This document shows, one piece after another, positions 23,816 to 30,889 of a DNA stretch of 34,470 nucleotides; position 1 is the first letter of the stretch; each line of letters starts with the position of its first letter. Under the pieces are notes generated by a model. That model worked only from the letters and a program-made list of their open reading frames with translations. It did no database searches and was not told the origin of the DNA. The DNA comes from a virus. Location of the stretch: the IMG/VR virus record IMGVR_UViG_3300024265_000147, positions 1 through 34,470 of that record; one strand, given 5' to 3'. A program made the position numbers and the translations under genes.

Positions 23816-25263
23816 GCGGCTCCTCTAATCGAGCCCGACTTCGGGCGTCGGGGTTGTCTCACGGCTCGGTGATACGCTCGAGAGAAGGCGTCGACCTGGT
23901 CCTTGAACGTGCTCCCAGGGAAGGCCGCGGCCTCATCCAGGAAGACACCATTCCAGGCTCCACGAACGAGGAACACGTTCCCCGCTTCGACTTGTGCCGC
24001 TGGCGCCTCGGCTCGGGTCTCCTTCGCGCCGCTCTCCGGCGTGTAGAAGATCCGACGGTCCGGGAAGTCCGCGGCGATGTCTTGCGCCTGGGCCTTCCCG
24101 GCCTGGCCGGGATCCTGCGGGAAGTCGATGATGACGACCTTCCCGTCCTGGTCCGCCGCGGTTCTCATTGTTGTCCGGACTTTATGCGGCGAGCCTCGGA
24201 GACGAATCACGTCCTCGACGTAGATCTTCCGCTTAACGTAGCGGAGTTTCAAGCCGACGGTCCAGGCCGCCTTCTTCGCCTCGACGGCCGCGGCGTCGGT
24301 CGCCGCCAGGTCCCAGCCGCGGACAATGGTCCCGCCCTTCGGGACGTCGGCCGCGTCGATGATCTGGAAGTCGTCGCGCTTCATCATCCCGCCCTCGCGA
24401 GGGTGCGGGCGTTGTTGAAGTTGTCCGGCTTCGCCGTACTCGGTGAGCCCGACCGTGAGCTCGTCGATCCGGGCCTGGTCGAAGAGCTCCGGGAAGAGGA
24501 GCTCGCCGTCCGTCTTGCGCCAGTCGAACGGACACGGGTGAGGATGATCGAGCTCGAACTTCGCGGGGAGACATAGGTGAGTCCAGAGCTCGCCCTCCTC
24601 GTCCAGGAAGACGCCGGTGAGATCGCGCGGGTGTAGCCGTTGCATGATGACGACGACGGCGCCGGTCTTCGAGCGGATCCTGGTCGGGAGCGCGAGGCGG
24701 ATCTTCCGGATCGTCTCGTCGCGGACCGTGTCGCTCTCGGCTTGTTCGACGTTGTGCGGGTCATCGAGGACGACGATGTCGCCGCCCTCTCCCATGATGC
24801 CGGCGACGGCGCTCGAGAATCGGTAGCCGCCCTGATTGTTCGCGAAGCGGCTCTTCGTATCCTGGCCGGCGCGGAGGAGGGCCCACTGGCTCGGCCGGCC
24901 CGTGAGGAGCTCCTGGTAGAACTCCGAGCGGATGAGATCCCGCGAGCGATCGGCGTCACGGAGCGCCAGGTCGCCGCGGTAGGACGTGAACGCGAAGCGG
25001 ACCTCGGGCTTCATGAGCCAGGCCCAGGCCGGCCAGAAGACCGACACGGTGAGGCTCTTCATGTGACCGGGCGGGACGTTGATGATGAGCCGGCGGATCC
25101 GGCCCTTGAGGACTTGCTCGAGGATCCAGGCGAGCGTCCGGGTGTAGCGGCCGAAGGACGGCGGCGCCGGGTCGACCCAGCGCCAGGCGTCGCGGATGAA
25201 GTCGTGGAGGCCGAGCCCTCGGCGAGCTCGTTCGGCTCTAATCCTCGCGAGGGCCGGCTTCAT
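23812..25263 (-). CDS. terL: Terminase large subunit
   Basis: 483 residues. The ATPase half has Walker A NVPPGHMKS (62-70), Walker B VVLDDPH with D167/D168, and the coupling-like segment IMQRLHPRDLTG (207-218). The nuclease half has the RNase H-type acidic residues: GWDLA with D318, VVIIDFPQDPG with D380 and D384, and a final acidic helix with D455 and D458. Length is normal. It pumps and cuts DNA at the portal during packaging. The ATG lies inside the end of the small terminase gene (26-base overlap) without a clear ribosome site, so coupled translation is likely. Confidence 0.95.
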   Translation of the reverse strand: MKPALARIRAERARRGLGLHDFIRDAWRWVDPAPPSFGRYTRTLAWILEQVLKGRIRRLIINVPPGHMKSLTVSVFWPAWAWLMKPEVRFAFTSYRGDLALRDADRSRDLIRSEFYQELLTGRPSQWALLRAGQDTKSRFANNQGGYRFSSAVAGIMGEGGDIVVLDDPHNVEQAESDTVRDETIRKIRLALPTRIRSKTGAVVVIMQRLHPRDLTGVFLDEEGELWTHLCLPAKFELDHPHPCPFDWRKTDGELLFPELFDQARIDELTVGLTEYGEAGQLQQRPHPREGGMMKRDDFQIIDAADVPKGGTIVRGWDLAATDAAAVEAKKAAWTVGLKLRYVKRKIYVEDVIRLRGSPHKVRTTMRTAADQDGKVVIIDFPQDPGQAGKAQAQDIAADFPDRRIFYTPESGAKETRAEAPAAQVEAGNVFLVRGAWNGVFLDEAAAFPGSTFKDQVDAFSRAYHRAVRQPRRPKSGSIRGAA

Positions 25264-25756
25264 CGGCGCCCGCCTTCACGAGAATCCGCTCGAGAGCTTC
25301 GAGCTCGTGGTCCTCGAGGAGGGTGAGGTCCGCGGTCGCCGGGAGAAGATCGTCGGCCGGGCGTTCGTCGCCGCGGCTGGGCTTGAACTCGGGGAAGTAG
25401 CCGCCGATGAGTTGCGAGAGGAGTCGGTCCGAGGGTTCCTTGACGCGGAGCGTCCCCTTCGTGTCGACGTACTCGGTCCAGTTGTAAGCGCGCCGCCATC
25501 CCTCGCCGACCAGGAGCTCGCGGCCTTCGGTGAGCGCCTCCCTCATCGCCTCCCGGAAGCTCGGGTTCTTCCCGGCGAAGGCGTAGATCGTCGAGCGGCT
25601 CCAGCCGATCATCCGAGCGGAGAGCGAGACGTTCCCATTGTGCCGGAGCGCCTCGAGGAAGCGGACGATGTGAAGCGGGACGACCTTCGACGAACGGCCG
25701 GTCGCGCGCGCGTCGGGGGCGTCTGGTTTTTGTTCGTTCGGCGGGTCCTGGGCCAT
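25238..25756 (-). CDS. terS: Terminase small subunit
   Basis: 172 residues from ATG 25756, five bases after GGAGG. An upstream extension to 25822 is possible but overlaps the RusA gene and lacks a ribosome site. Residues 30-75 carry a helix-turn-helix: HIVRFLEALRHNGNVSLSA followed by IGWSRSTIYAFAGKNPSF. This is the DNA-recognition domain that picks the packaging start site. The rest is helical with a Gly/Tyr segment (SQLIGGYFPEFKPS) and an acidic C-terminus suited to oligomerisation. The start codon lies in the loop of a short GGCC/GGCC hairpin. Confidence 0.85.
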   Translation of the reverse strand: MAQDPPNEQKPDAPDARATGRSSKVVPLHIVRFLEALRHNGNVSLSARMIGWSRSTIYAFAGKNPSFREAMREALTEGRELLVGEGWRRAYNWTEYVDTKGTLRVKEPSDRLLSQLIGGYFPEFKPSRGDERPADDLLPATADLTLLEDHELEALERILVKAGADEAGPRED

Positions 25757-25775
25757 CACGGCCTCCGGGGTCGTC

Positions 25776-26228
25776 TCACACGATCGGGGTCCGATCGTAG
25801 ACTTCCCAGGATCCCCGCACAAGGGCGCCCAGGTCGACCGGGAGCTCGTAGAAGGGGAGCCAGTCGTCGGAGATCACGATGACGCCGGTGAAGCCCCAGA
25901 GCTTCGTCGCGGCGTAGTTCCAGACGTGGGAGTCCTCGCGGTCGCGATAGACCCCGTCGATGAGCGCCTTGACGAGGTTGTCGGTGTCGGGCTTGAGCTC
26001 GTGAGGATGTCCGCAGAGCTCGAGCTTCTTCTTCCGCGACCAGGACTCGGACATCGGGATCACGAAGACGACGTGAAAAAAGTCCGCGGGGAGCTCCTGG
26101 ACCTTGTAGCCGATGTGATCCCGGAAGGCGCGGTAGTTCTGGACGGCCCTCGAGGGCGCCCACTTGTCGCGCCGAGATTGCCTGGGCGCCGCGACGGGTG
26201 CGATGTCGAGGACCCGGAGCTCGCTCAC
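25776..26228 (-). CDS. rusA: RusA-like Holliday junction resolvase
   Basis: 150 residues, GTG start overlapping the TGA of the upstream mini membrane gene (GTGA). RusA signature: P-x-x-R-x-x-x-K at the N-terminus, KPDTDNLVKALIDG with D81, D83 and K87, and a following acidic loop (REDSHV, D99). E. coli RusA uses D70, D72, K76 and D91, so all key residues are represented. The enzyme cuts four-way junctions as dimers and would resolve branched DNA before packaging, which suits its place directly before the terminase genes. A C-terminal extension of about 30 residues (LPFYELPVDLGALVRG...) is not part of the core. Confidence 0.9.
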   Translation of the reverse strand: MSELRVLDIAPVAAPRQSRRDKWAPSRAVQNYRAFRDHIGYKVQELPADFFHVVFVIPMSESWSRKKKLELCGHPHELKPDTDNLVKALIDGVYRDREDSHVWNYAATKLWGFTGVIVISDDWLPFYELPVDLGALVRGSWEVYDRTPIV

Positions 26229-26332
26229 GGATCGAAGCCGGGCCCGATGAGGAGCGCGCCGATGTTGATGACGACGAGGCCGGCGAAGATCACGACCGCC
26301 GCGATGAAGATCCAGAACGCGATCCGCTTCAT
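26225..26332 (-). CDS. Small membrane protein (35 residues)
   Basis: MKRIAFWIFIAAVVIFAGLV followed by VINIGALLIGPGFDP: one transmembrane helix with a basic start. Its ATG lies on the TGA of the upstream 45-residue gene and its own TGA on the GTG of RusA, so it is locked between two coupled genes, which argues for real translation. Function unknown; perhaps a lysis accessory or a membrane exclusion protein. Confidence 0.6.
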   Translation of the reverse strand: MKRIAFWIFIAAVVIFAGLVVINIGALLIGPGFDP

Positions 26333-26466
26333 GACGGCGGCCTGGGCTTCGTCTTCATCTTGAGCTTCGAGCGGATCCAGTCCTCGGCGACGATCGCGAA
26401 GCCCGGCTGGGGCACGTTCCAACCGACGAAGGCGCCGGCGACGAAGGCGATGATGATCCAGAACAT
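26329..26466 (-). CDS. Small membrane protein (45 residues), 'WNVPQP' type
   Basis: Starts MFWIIIAFVAGAFVGWNVPQ and ends with a basic tail (IRSKLKMKTKPRPPS). One membrane helix followed by the motif GWN-VPQP, which I recognise from tiny membrane proteins in phage lysis-to-packaging regions. AGGAGAAGCTC precedes the ATG at 26466. Its stop overlaps the next start as ATGA. Role unproven. Confidence 0.7.
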   Translation of the reverse strand: MFWIIIAFVAGAFVGWNVPQPGFAIVAEDWIRSKLKMKTKPRPPS

Positions 26467-26534
26467 GAGCTTCTCCTAGTCGTTGCAAGTCGTGACGATG
26501 ACGGCGATGAGGACGAGGGCGAGCGCGGCGTAGA

Positions 26535-26858
26535 TTAGACGTCGACGATCTGGCCGCCCGTCGCCGGGGGCGGCGGGCTCAAATCTAAAGGGACCGCCGT
26601 CCAGGACGCGAAGGTCATCGGGTCGCTCTCGTTGCCGGCGTTGTCCTTCTGGACGACCGCGAAGTCGAACTCGCCCTCGATGGGCGGGATCTCCGCCTCG
26701 GGTTCCGTCGTTGTCGCGAACGGCGTGACCGTTCCGCCGGCGTCGATCGACGCGAGCCAGACATCGACGTCCGCCGCGGCGTTGCGTTGATACCAGTCCC
26801 AGGAGTCGGTCGCGGGGTTCGGGTCGACCGTGAGCTTCTTCCGCTTGATCTTCGACAT
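26535..26858 (-). CDS. Ig/Fn3-like small protein
   Basis: 107 residues with a basic start (MSKIKRKKLTVDPNPATD). A single Ig or fibronectin-type fold is suggested by WDWYQRNAAADVDVWLASID, then FDFAVVQKDNAGNESDPM, in which 'DNAGNES' is a common Fn3 turn, and a proline-rich end (PLDLSPPPPATGGQ). No signal peptide or membrane anchor. The neighbour before it is a membrane-anchored protein with a similar C-terminal end (APATGGG), so the pair may interact or derive from one another. Function unknown. Confidence 0.6.
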   Translation of the reverse strand: MSKIKRKKLTVDPNPATDSWDWYQRNAAADVDVWLASIDAGGTVTPFATTTEPEAEIPPIEGEFDFAVVQKDNAGNESDPMTFASWTAVPLDLSPPPPATGGQIVDV

Positions 26859-26867
26859 GAGGTTCCC

Positions 26868-27533
26868 CTATTCGATGCCGCCGCCGGTCGCCGGGGCGAG
26901 CTTGATGAGCATCACGAAGCCGCGAGGATACACTCCCGCGGCGACGTGTGCCGGATCCGTACTCGAGGCGATGATCGAGCACAAGATCACGCCGCGGGTC
27001 GGGTGTTGTTCGGCTTCTGGTTCGCTCGCCAGGTCGCCGTCGGTTCGACACGCCCGCGCGTTCACGAAGTAGGTCCCGGCGCGGTTCGGCGTCCAGCCGA
27101 TCGACCGATCGACCTCCGGGAGCTCGGCCTTCATGACCGGGAAGGCGGCGGTCTTCGGCGGGAACTCGAACACGGTGATCTCGGTGAAGAGCGTCATGTT
27201 CGCGACGTCGTTCGGATCCAGCGCCCAGCCGATCGTCCGCTCGTCGCCGGTGAGGGCGAAGACGAAGGCCTGGTTGTAGACCGTACACTCGCCGCTCGAA
27301 CACGGCGTCGAGAGCGGGACGGGGATCTCCTGGGCCTCCGACCTGGACGAGAAGAAGAGCGCCAGGGCGACGAGGATGAAGCCGATCGCGAAGACCCAGG
27401 AGAGCGGCCGGAGCATCTCCTCGCGGTGTCGGAGCTTGCGGTCGTAGTAGGAGCGCGTCGCGTGTTCGCGGGCGAGATCTTCGCCGGCTTGCCGGATCCT
27501 CTCGTAGTCCTCCGGAGCGCCGTCGGGTCTCAC
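26868..27533 (-). CDS. Membrane-anchored protein with periplasmic ectodomain
   Basis: 221 residues, GTG start sharing bases with the TAG of the gene before it. Residues 1-40 are charged and cytoplasmic. Residues about 42-62 form one transmembrane helix (LSWVFAIGFILVALALFF). The remaining 155 residues, outside the membrane, form a beta-type domain with a close Cys pair (C78, C83: STPCSSGEC), two later cysteines (RACRT, ILCSI) and an Ig-like pattern (GTYFVNARAC). A type II orientation with disulphides in the periplasm is inferred. No family recognised. It could act in lysis control or exclusion of other phages. Confidence 0.6.
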   Translation of the reverse strand: MRPDGAPEDYERIRQAGEDLAREHATRSYYDRKLRHREEMLRPLSWVFAIGFILVALALFFSSRSEAQEIPVPLSTPCSSGECTVYNQAFVFALTGDERTIGWALDPNDVANMTLFTEITVFEFPPKTAAFPVMKAELPEVDRSIGWTPNRAGTYFVNARACRTDGDLASEPEAEQHPTRGVILCSIIASSTDPAHVAAGVYPRGFVMLIKLAPATGGGIE

Positions 27534-27853
27534 TAGCCGACGCCTTCCGCCTCGGCGTCCTGGGTCGGGCCTTGCTCGCCGAGGATCCTCGAGAGCTCGA
27601 TCTGGGCGGTGATCTCGTTGTCGTAGCCGCCGCCGTCGACGGGTTCGCCCGAGTTGAACTTCGCGAGGTTGCGGGTCTCGGCGTAGGCGATCCGGAAGAG
27701 CTTCCCCATCCGTTGAACCTTGAGGGCCGGGATCGGCGGGCGTTCCTCTTCGGGCGGCGTTCCTCGGGCCTGGGTGATCTCGGCGGCTCGTTCGCGATCA
27801 CGCTCTCGCCGGCGGGTCTTCTGGTCTTCGGTTCTGGGCTTGCGTTCTGCCAT
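27533..27853 (-). CDS. Hypothetical charged protein
   Basis: 106 residues. The first 45 are very basic and charged (RKPRTEDQKTRRRERDRERA), followed by PPIPALKVQRMGKLFRIAY and AKFNSGEPVDGGGYDNEI. No domain recognised and no membrane segment. It sits between two membrane protein genes in the lysis-to-packaging interval; its stop overlaps the GTG of the next gene (TAGTG). Probably a small cytoplasmic accessory protein. Confidence 0.6.
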   Translation of the reverse strand: MAERKPRTEDQKTRRRERDRERAAEITQARGTPPEEERPPIPALKVQRMGKLFRIAYAETRNLAKFNSGEPVDGGGYDNEITAQIELSRILGEQGPTQDAEAEGVG

Positions 27854-27856
27854 CGT

Positions 27857-28108
27857 TTACTCCTCGAGGTCGTCGAACTGGTCCTGGATGTCCTTCCGGG
27901 TCTGGGCGTCGTGCCAGGCGATCCGGCTCCGGATCTTCTCGCGGAGCCAGGAGCCGAAGAGGTAGGAGCCGAGGATCCCGAACGCGATCGCGATGACGAC
28001 GCCGGTCCAGAACGGCCAGGCGAAGAACATGACGGCCCAGAAGGCGACGGAGATCGCGATCATGTAGAAGATCGGGGCGATCTTCCGGAGCTCGTCGGAG
28101 TAGAACAT
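27857..28108 (-). CDS. Two-helix membrane protein
   Basis: I start at ATG 28108, six bases after GGGAGG, giving 83 residues (MFYSDELRKIAPIF...). A TTG 60 bases earlier lacks a ribosome site. Two hydrophobic helices are clear: IAPIFYMIAISVAFWAVMFF and FWTGVVIAIAFGILGSYLF, separated by a short turn, with a charged C-terminal tail (REKIRSRIAWHDAQTRKDIQ). Size and topology fit a holin or antiholin, but no family was recognised. It follows the spanin pair, so a lysis role is plausible. Confidence 0.6.
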   Translation of the reverse strand: MFYSDELRKIAPIFYMIAISVAFWAVMFFAWPFWTGVVIAIAFGILGSYLFGSWLREKIRSRIAWHDAQTRKDIQDQFDDLEE

Positions 28109-28169
28109 CACGGGCCTCCCGTCCGCGTCGGTCTTCCCTCGGGAAGGTAACACGCGCCGAGACGTCAAG

Positions 28170-28517
28170 CTACTCGTCCGGATCCTCGGGTTCGATGCTC
28201 TCGTTGTGGTCTTCGATACAGTCGACCAGGGCGCCGCGGATCGCCGTCGACTGGATCATCCAGGTCTTCATCGCCTGGAGGTTCTCCGCGAGCGCGGCGT
28301 AGAGCTCGGAGTTGAACCAATAGCCCCAGACCTCCTCGGGGTTCATCACGAGCGTCGGCGGCGTGTCCTTCAAGTTCAACACGTCCGGGGCGGCCGAGGT
28401 CTGGCACACGACGCGGACCGGCCGCTCCTCGATGACGATGTCGGGGATCTTCGCGCCGAAGAGTGAGCAACCAGGCAGAGCCAGGAAGAAGACCAGGAGC
28501 GGCGCCCGCCTATTCAC
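28170..28517 (-). CDS. Outer spanin lipoprotein (Rz1-like)
   Basis: 115 residues from GTG 28517, which lies eight bases inside the inner spanin gene. The N-terminus NRRAPLLVFFLALPGC is a lipoprotein signal with a lipobox (ALPGC) and lipidated C17. The mature part has VVCQTSAAPDVLN, then VWGYWFNSELYAALAENLQA, a helical pattern common at the ends of phage outer spanins. Together with the inner spanin it bridges the cell envelope and fuses the two membranes at the end of lysis. The overlap in a different frame is typical of Rz/Rz1 pairs. Confidence 0.8.
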   Translation of the reverse strand: MNRRAPLLVFFLALPGCSLFGAKIPDIVIEERPVRVVCQTSAAPDVLNLKDTPPTLVMNPEEVWGYWFNSELYAALAENLQAMKTWMIQSTAIRGALVDCIEDHNESIEPEDPDE

Positions 28518-28887
28518 GGGAGCGGAGCTCGATGTCCTCCCAGACGGCGGTCGTCGCCCTTCTCGCCTGGAGCTCGATGAGCCCCGGCTTCGCCTGGGTG
28601 AGGCGGGTGAGCCGCTCTCGGTCTTCGAGGACTTCGGTCGTCTGGTCTTCACGTTCTCGGGCGGCCTGGAGCTCCTCCGTGAGCTCTGCCTGGCGCTCGT
28701 GCTCGTTGTCGATCGCGACCGTGAGGCGATCGCGTTCTCGTTCGGCGAGCGACGCCCGTGTCCGCTCGGCCGTTGCGGCGACTTCCGCCGCGACTCTCAT
28801 GTCGATCTGACCCTTGACCAGGAAGAACCCGCCGGCCATCATGCCGCCACCTAGAACGAGCACAACGAGGAGCGCCTGGATGTTCAA
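28510..28887 (-). CDS. Inner spanin (Rz-like)
   Basis: 125 residues, TTG start at 28887 six bases after GGCGGG. N-terminal membrane helix (IQALLVVLVLGGGMMAGGFF), then a long charged coiled coil (ERTRASLAERERDRLTVAID, RQAELTEELQAARERED) in the periplasm. The end (TQAKPGLIELQARRATTAVW) matches the 'KPGLIE...RAT' tail seen in inner spanins of other phages. It pairs with the overlapping lipoprotein gene. The start is less certain, since GTG further in could also serve. Confidence 0.8.
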   Translation of the reverse strand: MNIQALLVVLVLGGGMMAGGFFLVKGQIDMRVAAEVAATAERTRASLAERERDRLTVAIDNEHERQAELTEELQAAREREDQTTEVLEDRERLTRLTQAKPGLIELQARRATTAVWEDIELRSRE

Positions 28888-28890
28888 GTT

Positions 28891-29172
28891 CTACCCGCCA
28901 TTGACCGAGCCCGTTCGGAAGTAGTTGTTCGTCAGCGTCCCGAGGACGCCAGTCATCACGCCCAGGATCCCGACCGGGAAGCCCGCGATCGCGAGAGCGA
29001 CCGTCGGGTCCTGGACCGTCGTCCAGTCGAAGGCCATGAACCAGTCGGTCACGAACCAGGCGAACTTGATGAAGAAGGCGTAGTAGAGGATGACCAGGAA
29101 GCGCGGGATAATTCTCAAGGCGTCGAGCCTCTCGGCGAAGCGGATCACGGCGTCGTCCGACCGCTCGGTCAT
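28891..29172 (-). CDS. Putative holin
   Basis: 93 residues from ATG 29172, preceded by GGAGAGGAAC. The longer open frame upstream is low complexity and is rejected. N-terminal amphipathic segment (VIRFAERLDALRIIPRF), then membrane helix 1 (LVILYYAFFIKFAWFV) and helix 2 (ALAIAGFPVGILGVMTGVLG), ending with an N-Y-F-R-x-G tail. The 'RLIPR...YY-x-FF...TDWFM' pattern is familiar from small two-helix membrane proteins next to endolysin and spanin genes. A holin that forms the membrane lesions for endolysin release is the most likely role. Confidence 0.6.
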   Translation of the reverse strand: MTERSDDAVIRFAERLDALRIIPRFLVILYYAFFIKFAWFVTDWFMAFDWTTVQDPTVALAIAGFPVGILGVMTGVLGTLTNNYFRTGSVNGG

Positions 29173-29257
29173 GGCGTTCCTCTCCGTTGTCGGGGTCCGC
29201 TCGGCTCGCCTCGTGTGCGGCGACATCGAGATCCTCGACGGGGAAGGTGTCCTCCGT

Positions 29258-29638
29258 TCATGGCGACCGTCTCGAGAGGATCCGGGTGATGGTAGCGTTC
29301 CGCTCCGTTGTGAGATCTTGAAGGTCCCGACGGTCATCGGCTAGGAGTGACGCCTCCGCCGCGGTGAGCTCGTCCTGGTCCTCGAGCGAGCGGATCTCGT
29401 TCTCGAGCTCCTCGATCCGGATGTCGAAGACCTGGACCAGGAGCGTGTCGACCGAGGCGACCGTCGCCTTCTGGGCGTTCGAGTTCTCCTCGACGATCTC
29501 GCCGAGGGCGTCGATGTCCTCCTTCTGGGCGTAGCGTTGATCGGCGCCCCACACGACCAGGGAGCCGCCGCCGCCGAACAGGAACGCCACGACGGCGCCG
29601 ATCGAGATCCCCTTCTGGGTCGTTGTGAATTGCTTCAT
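29258..29638 (-). CDS. Membrane-anchored coiled-coil protein of the lysis module
   Basis: 126 residues starting two bases after the endolysin stop, with GGAGGATTGAC before the ATG. Residues 12-31 form one membrane helix (ISIGAVVAFLFGGGGSLVVW). The rest is acidic helical coiled coil (IRIEELENEIRSLEDQDELT) ending in a basic stretch (TRILSRRSP). Topology resembles an inner spanin or a pinholin partner, but a convincing Rz/Rz1 pair is present further on. It may be an antiholin or holin regulator; function not established. About 85 noncoding bases separate it from the holin gene. Confidence 0.6.
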   Translation of the reverse strand: MKQFTTTQKGISIGAVVAFLFGGGGSLVVWGADQRYAQKEDIDALGEIVEENSNAQKATVASVDTLLVQVFDIRIEELENEIRSLEDQDELTAAEASLLADDRRDLQDLTTERNATITRILSRRSP

Positions 29639-29639
29639 G

Positions 29640-30119
29640 TCAATCCTCCGCCGGCGGCCTGGGCGCCGCGTTCGTTCGCTGGATGTGACCGACGTCCGCG
29701 AGCGTCTGGTCCTCGGTTGAGCCGTCCCGGTCGAAGTCGCCGCCCCAGGTGATCTCGATGTTGAGCGTGTGCGCCGCCGCCTGGATGATGCCGGCGACGA
29801 AGGAGAAGAGCTTCACGTCGGTCCAGGGGATCCCCTTCTTCCCGGATCGGAGCGTGATGTAGGGCGCGAAGTCGCAAGCGTCCGAACACGCGAGGCCGTC
29901 GCCGTCGGTCGCGTTGTGGTAGGAGGCCGGCCAGCGCGCGTTCGTGAAGCGCGGGTCGATGTCGTTCTGTTCGACCTTGTCGCGGAAGCCGTGGACGATC
30001 GTGATGTCGATCGCGGCCGGCGTCATCTTGAGGGCCTCGGCCATGACGAGACGGATCTCGTCGTGGCACGTCATGAGCTTCGCGGTTGATCTCGTTCCGT
30101 ATTGATGCGACGCGGCCAT
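29640..30119 (-). CDS. Endolysin, M15-type (L-Ala-D-Glu or D,D) peptidase
   Basis: 159 residues, no signal peptide, so release needs the holin. Family pattern: YGTRSTAKLMTCHDEIRLVM at the start, ITIVHGFRDKVEQN, then ARWPASYHN with H68, DFAPY with D83, WGGDFDRDG (125-133) and a final GHIQ with H145. H68, D83 and H145 are the expected zinc ligands. Compared with relatives, the H-to-D loop carries about six extra residues including Cys78 and Cys82 (ACSDAC). It cuts the peptide part of peptidoglycan. The gene is the first after the strong terminator at 30210, with CAGGAGG before the ATG. Confidence 0.88.
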   Translation of the reverse strand: MAASHQYGTRSTAKLMTCHDEIRLVMAEALKMTPAAIDITIVHGFRDKVEQNDIDPRFTNARWPASYHNATDGDGLACSDACDFAPYITLRSGKKGIPWTDVKLFSFVAGIIQAAAHTLNIEITWGGDFDRDGSTEDQTLADVGHIQRTNAAPRPPAED

Positions 30120-30209
30120 GAGGGCCTCCTGGATCCCGCCGACGGCTACCAGTCAGGGTTCGACGGCTTCGAGTGACTCACGGCCCTCACGGCCTGGGTC
30201 GAGCATAGC

Positions 30210-30237
30210 AAAAAAAAAGGCCCCGAAAAACGGGGCC
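30210..30237 (-). terminator. Intrinsic terminator between early and lysis genes
   Basis: Coding strand: GGCCCCG-TTTTT-CGGGGCC followed by nine T. A seven-pair GC stem with a five-base loop and a U-tract is a textbook Rho-independent terminator. It ends transcripts of the recombination and regulatory operon before the endolysin gene, so lysis and structural genes probably need their own promoter or antitermination. The reverse strand would give an A-tract, so it acts one way only. Confidence 0.92.
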
Positions 30238-30314
30238 GAGGCGAGACGTCACGATCGACTTCTTCGTCCGACTCGCGCGCCGGCGCCCAGGAGGACGCCC
30301 GGCGCCGGCGTTAA

Positions 30315-30560
30315 TCAATGGCGGGTGACGTCGGGCTTCCCTTCGGCCTCGACGGTGAGCTCGCCGGTCTCGTCGCGGATCGTCACGGTGATCTCGGTCA
30401 TGTCCTTCACGGCGTTCAAGATCCGGATGATCTCGTTCTTCGCGATGAGGAACGAGGCGGCGACCTGGGCCTTCTTCCGCTCCTGGCCCTTGTAGGAGAG
30501 CCAGGCCGCCAGGATGAAGCCCAGGCAGAACCAGAAGCCGTTCACGGCGAACTCGGTCAC
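30315..30560 (-). CDS. Small membrane protein
   Basis: 81 residues, GTG start overlapping the preceding TGA (GTGA). One N-terminal membrane helix (FAVNGFWFCLGFILAAWLSY), followed by a basic-acidic soluble part (KGQERKKAQVAASFLIAKNE) and a beta-type end with ITVTIRDETGELTVEAEGK. No family recognised. It is the last gene before the terminator at 30210, so it belongs to the early operon. Confidence 0.6.
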   Translation of the reverse strand: MTEFAVNGFWFCLGFILAAWLSYKGQERKKAQVAASFLIAKNEIIRILNAVKDMTEITVTIRDETGELTVEAEGKPDVTRH

Positions 30561-30889
30561 GTCATCGAGCTCCGGAGATCCTTCACGAACTTCTCGAGCT
30601 CGGGGCCTCGAGGGCCGGCGATGACGTCGGCGGTGAACGTGCCGGCGAGCGACTTCTTCACGATGACGAGGTCCCAGGTCCCGGTCGAGTCGCGGTAGAA
30701 GATCTCATAGTCCTCGAGCGATCGCTGGACCTTCGTCGCGACCAGGTTGAGGACGTTCTCGAGGTCGTTCGTGACCGACATCCCGCCGAGATCCTTGTCG
30801 ACGATCCGGATCTCGAGCCGGTTCTCTTCGACGTGAAGCTCGAAGTCGGCGCGGACCAGGCGGACGACCATGTCGAGCCGGAGCTTCAT
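30557..30889 (-). CDS. Hypothetical protein
   Basis: 110 residues: a beta-rich N-terminus (KLRLDMVVRLVRADFELHV) followed by LEIRIVDKDLGGMSV, a helix (LENVLNLVATKVQRSL) and DSTGTWDLVIVKKSLAGTF. The mix suggests a small alpha/beta fold. No family recognised. Its start overlaps the stop of the coiled-coil gene by four bases and its stop the start of the next, so the three are translated as a coupled unit. It may assist the recombination proteins upstream. Confidence 0.6.
   Translation of the reverse strand: MKLRLDMVVRLVRADFELHVEENRLEIRIVDKDLGGMSVTNDLENVLNLVATKVQRSLEDYEIFYRDSTGTWDLVIVKKSLAGTFTADVIAGPRGPELEKFVKDLRSSMT

Noticed and set aside
26476-26535. Short open frame ending LIYAALALVLIAVIVTTCND that looks like a membrane peptide
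   Set aside because: No ATG, GTG or TTG start is present between the previous gene's stop and the hydrophobic stretch. Only an ATC start coupled to the upstream TAA would allow it, which I cannot support.
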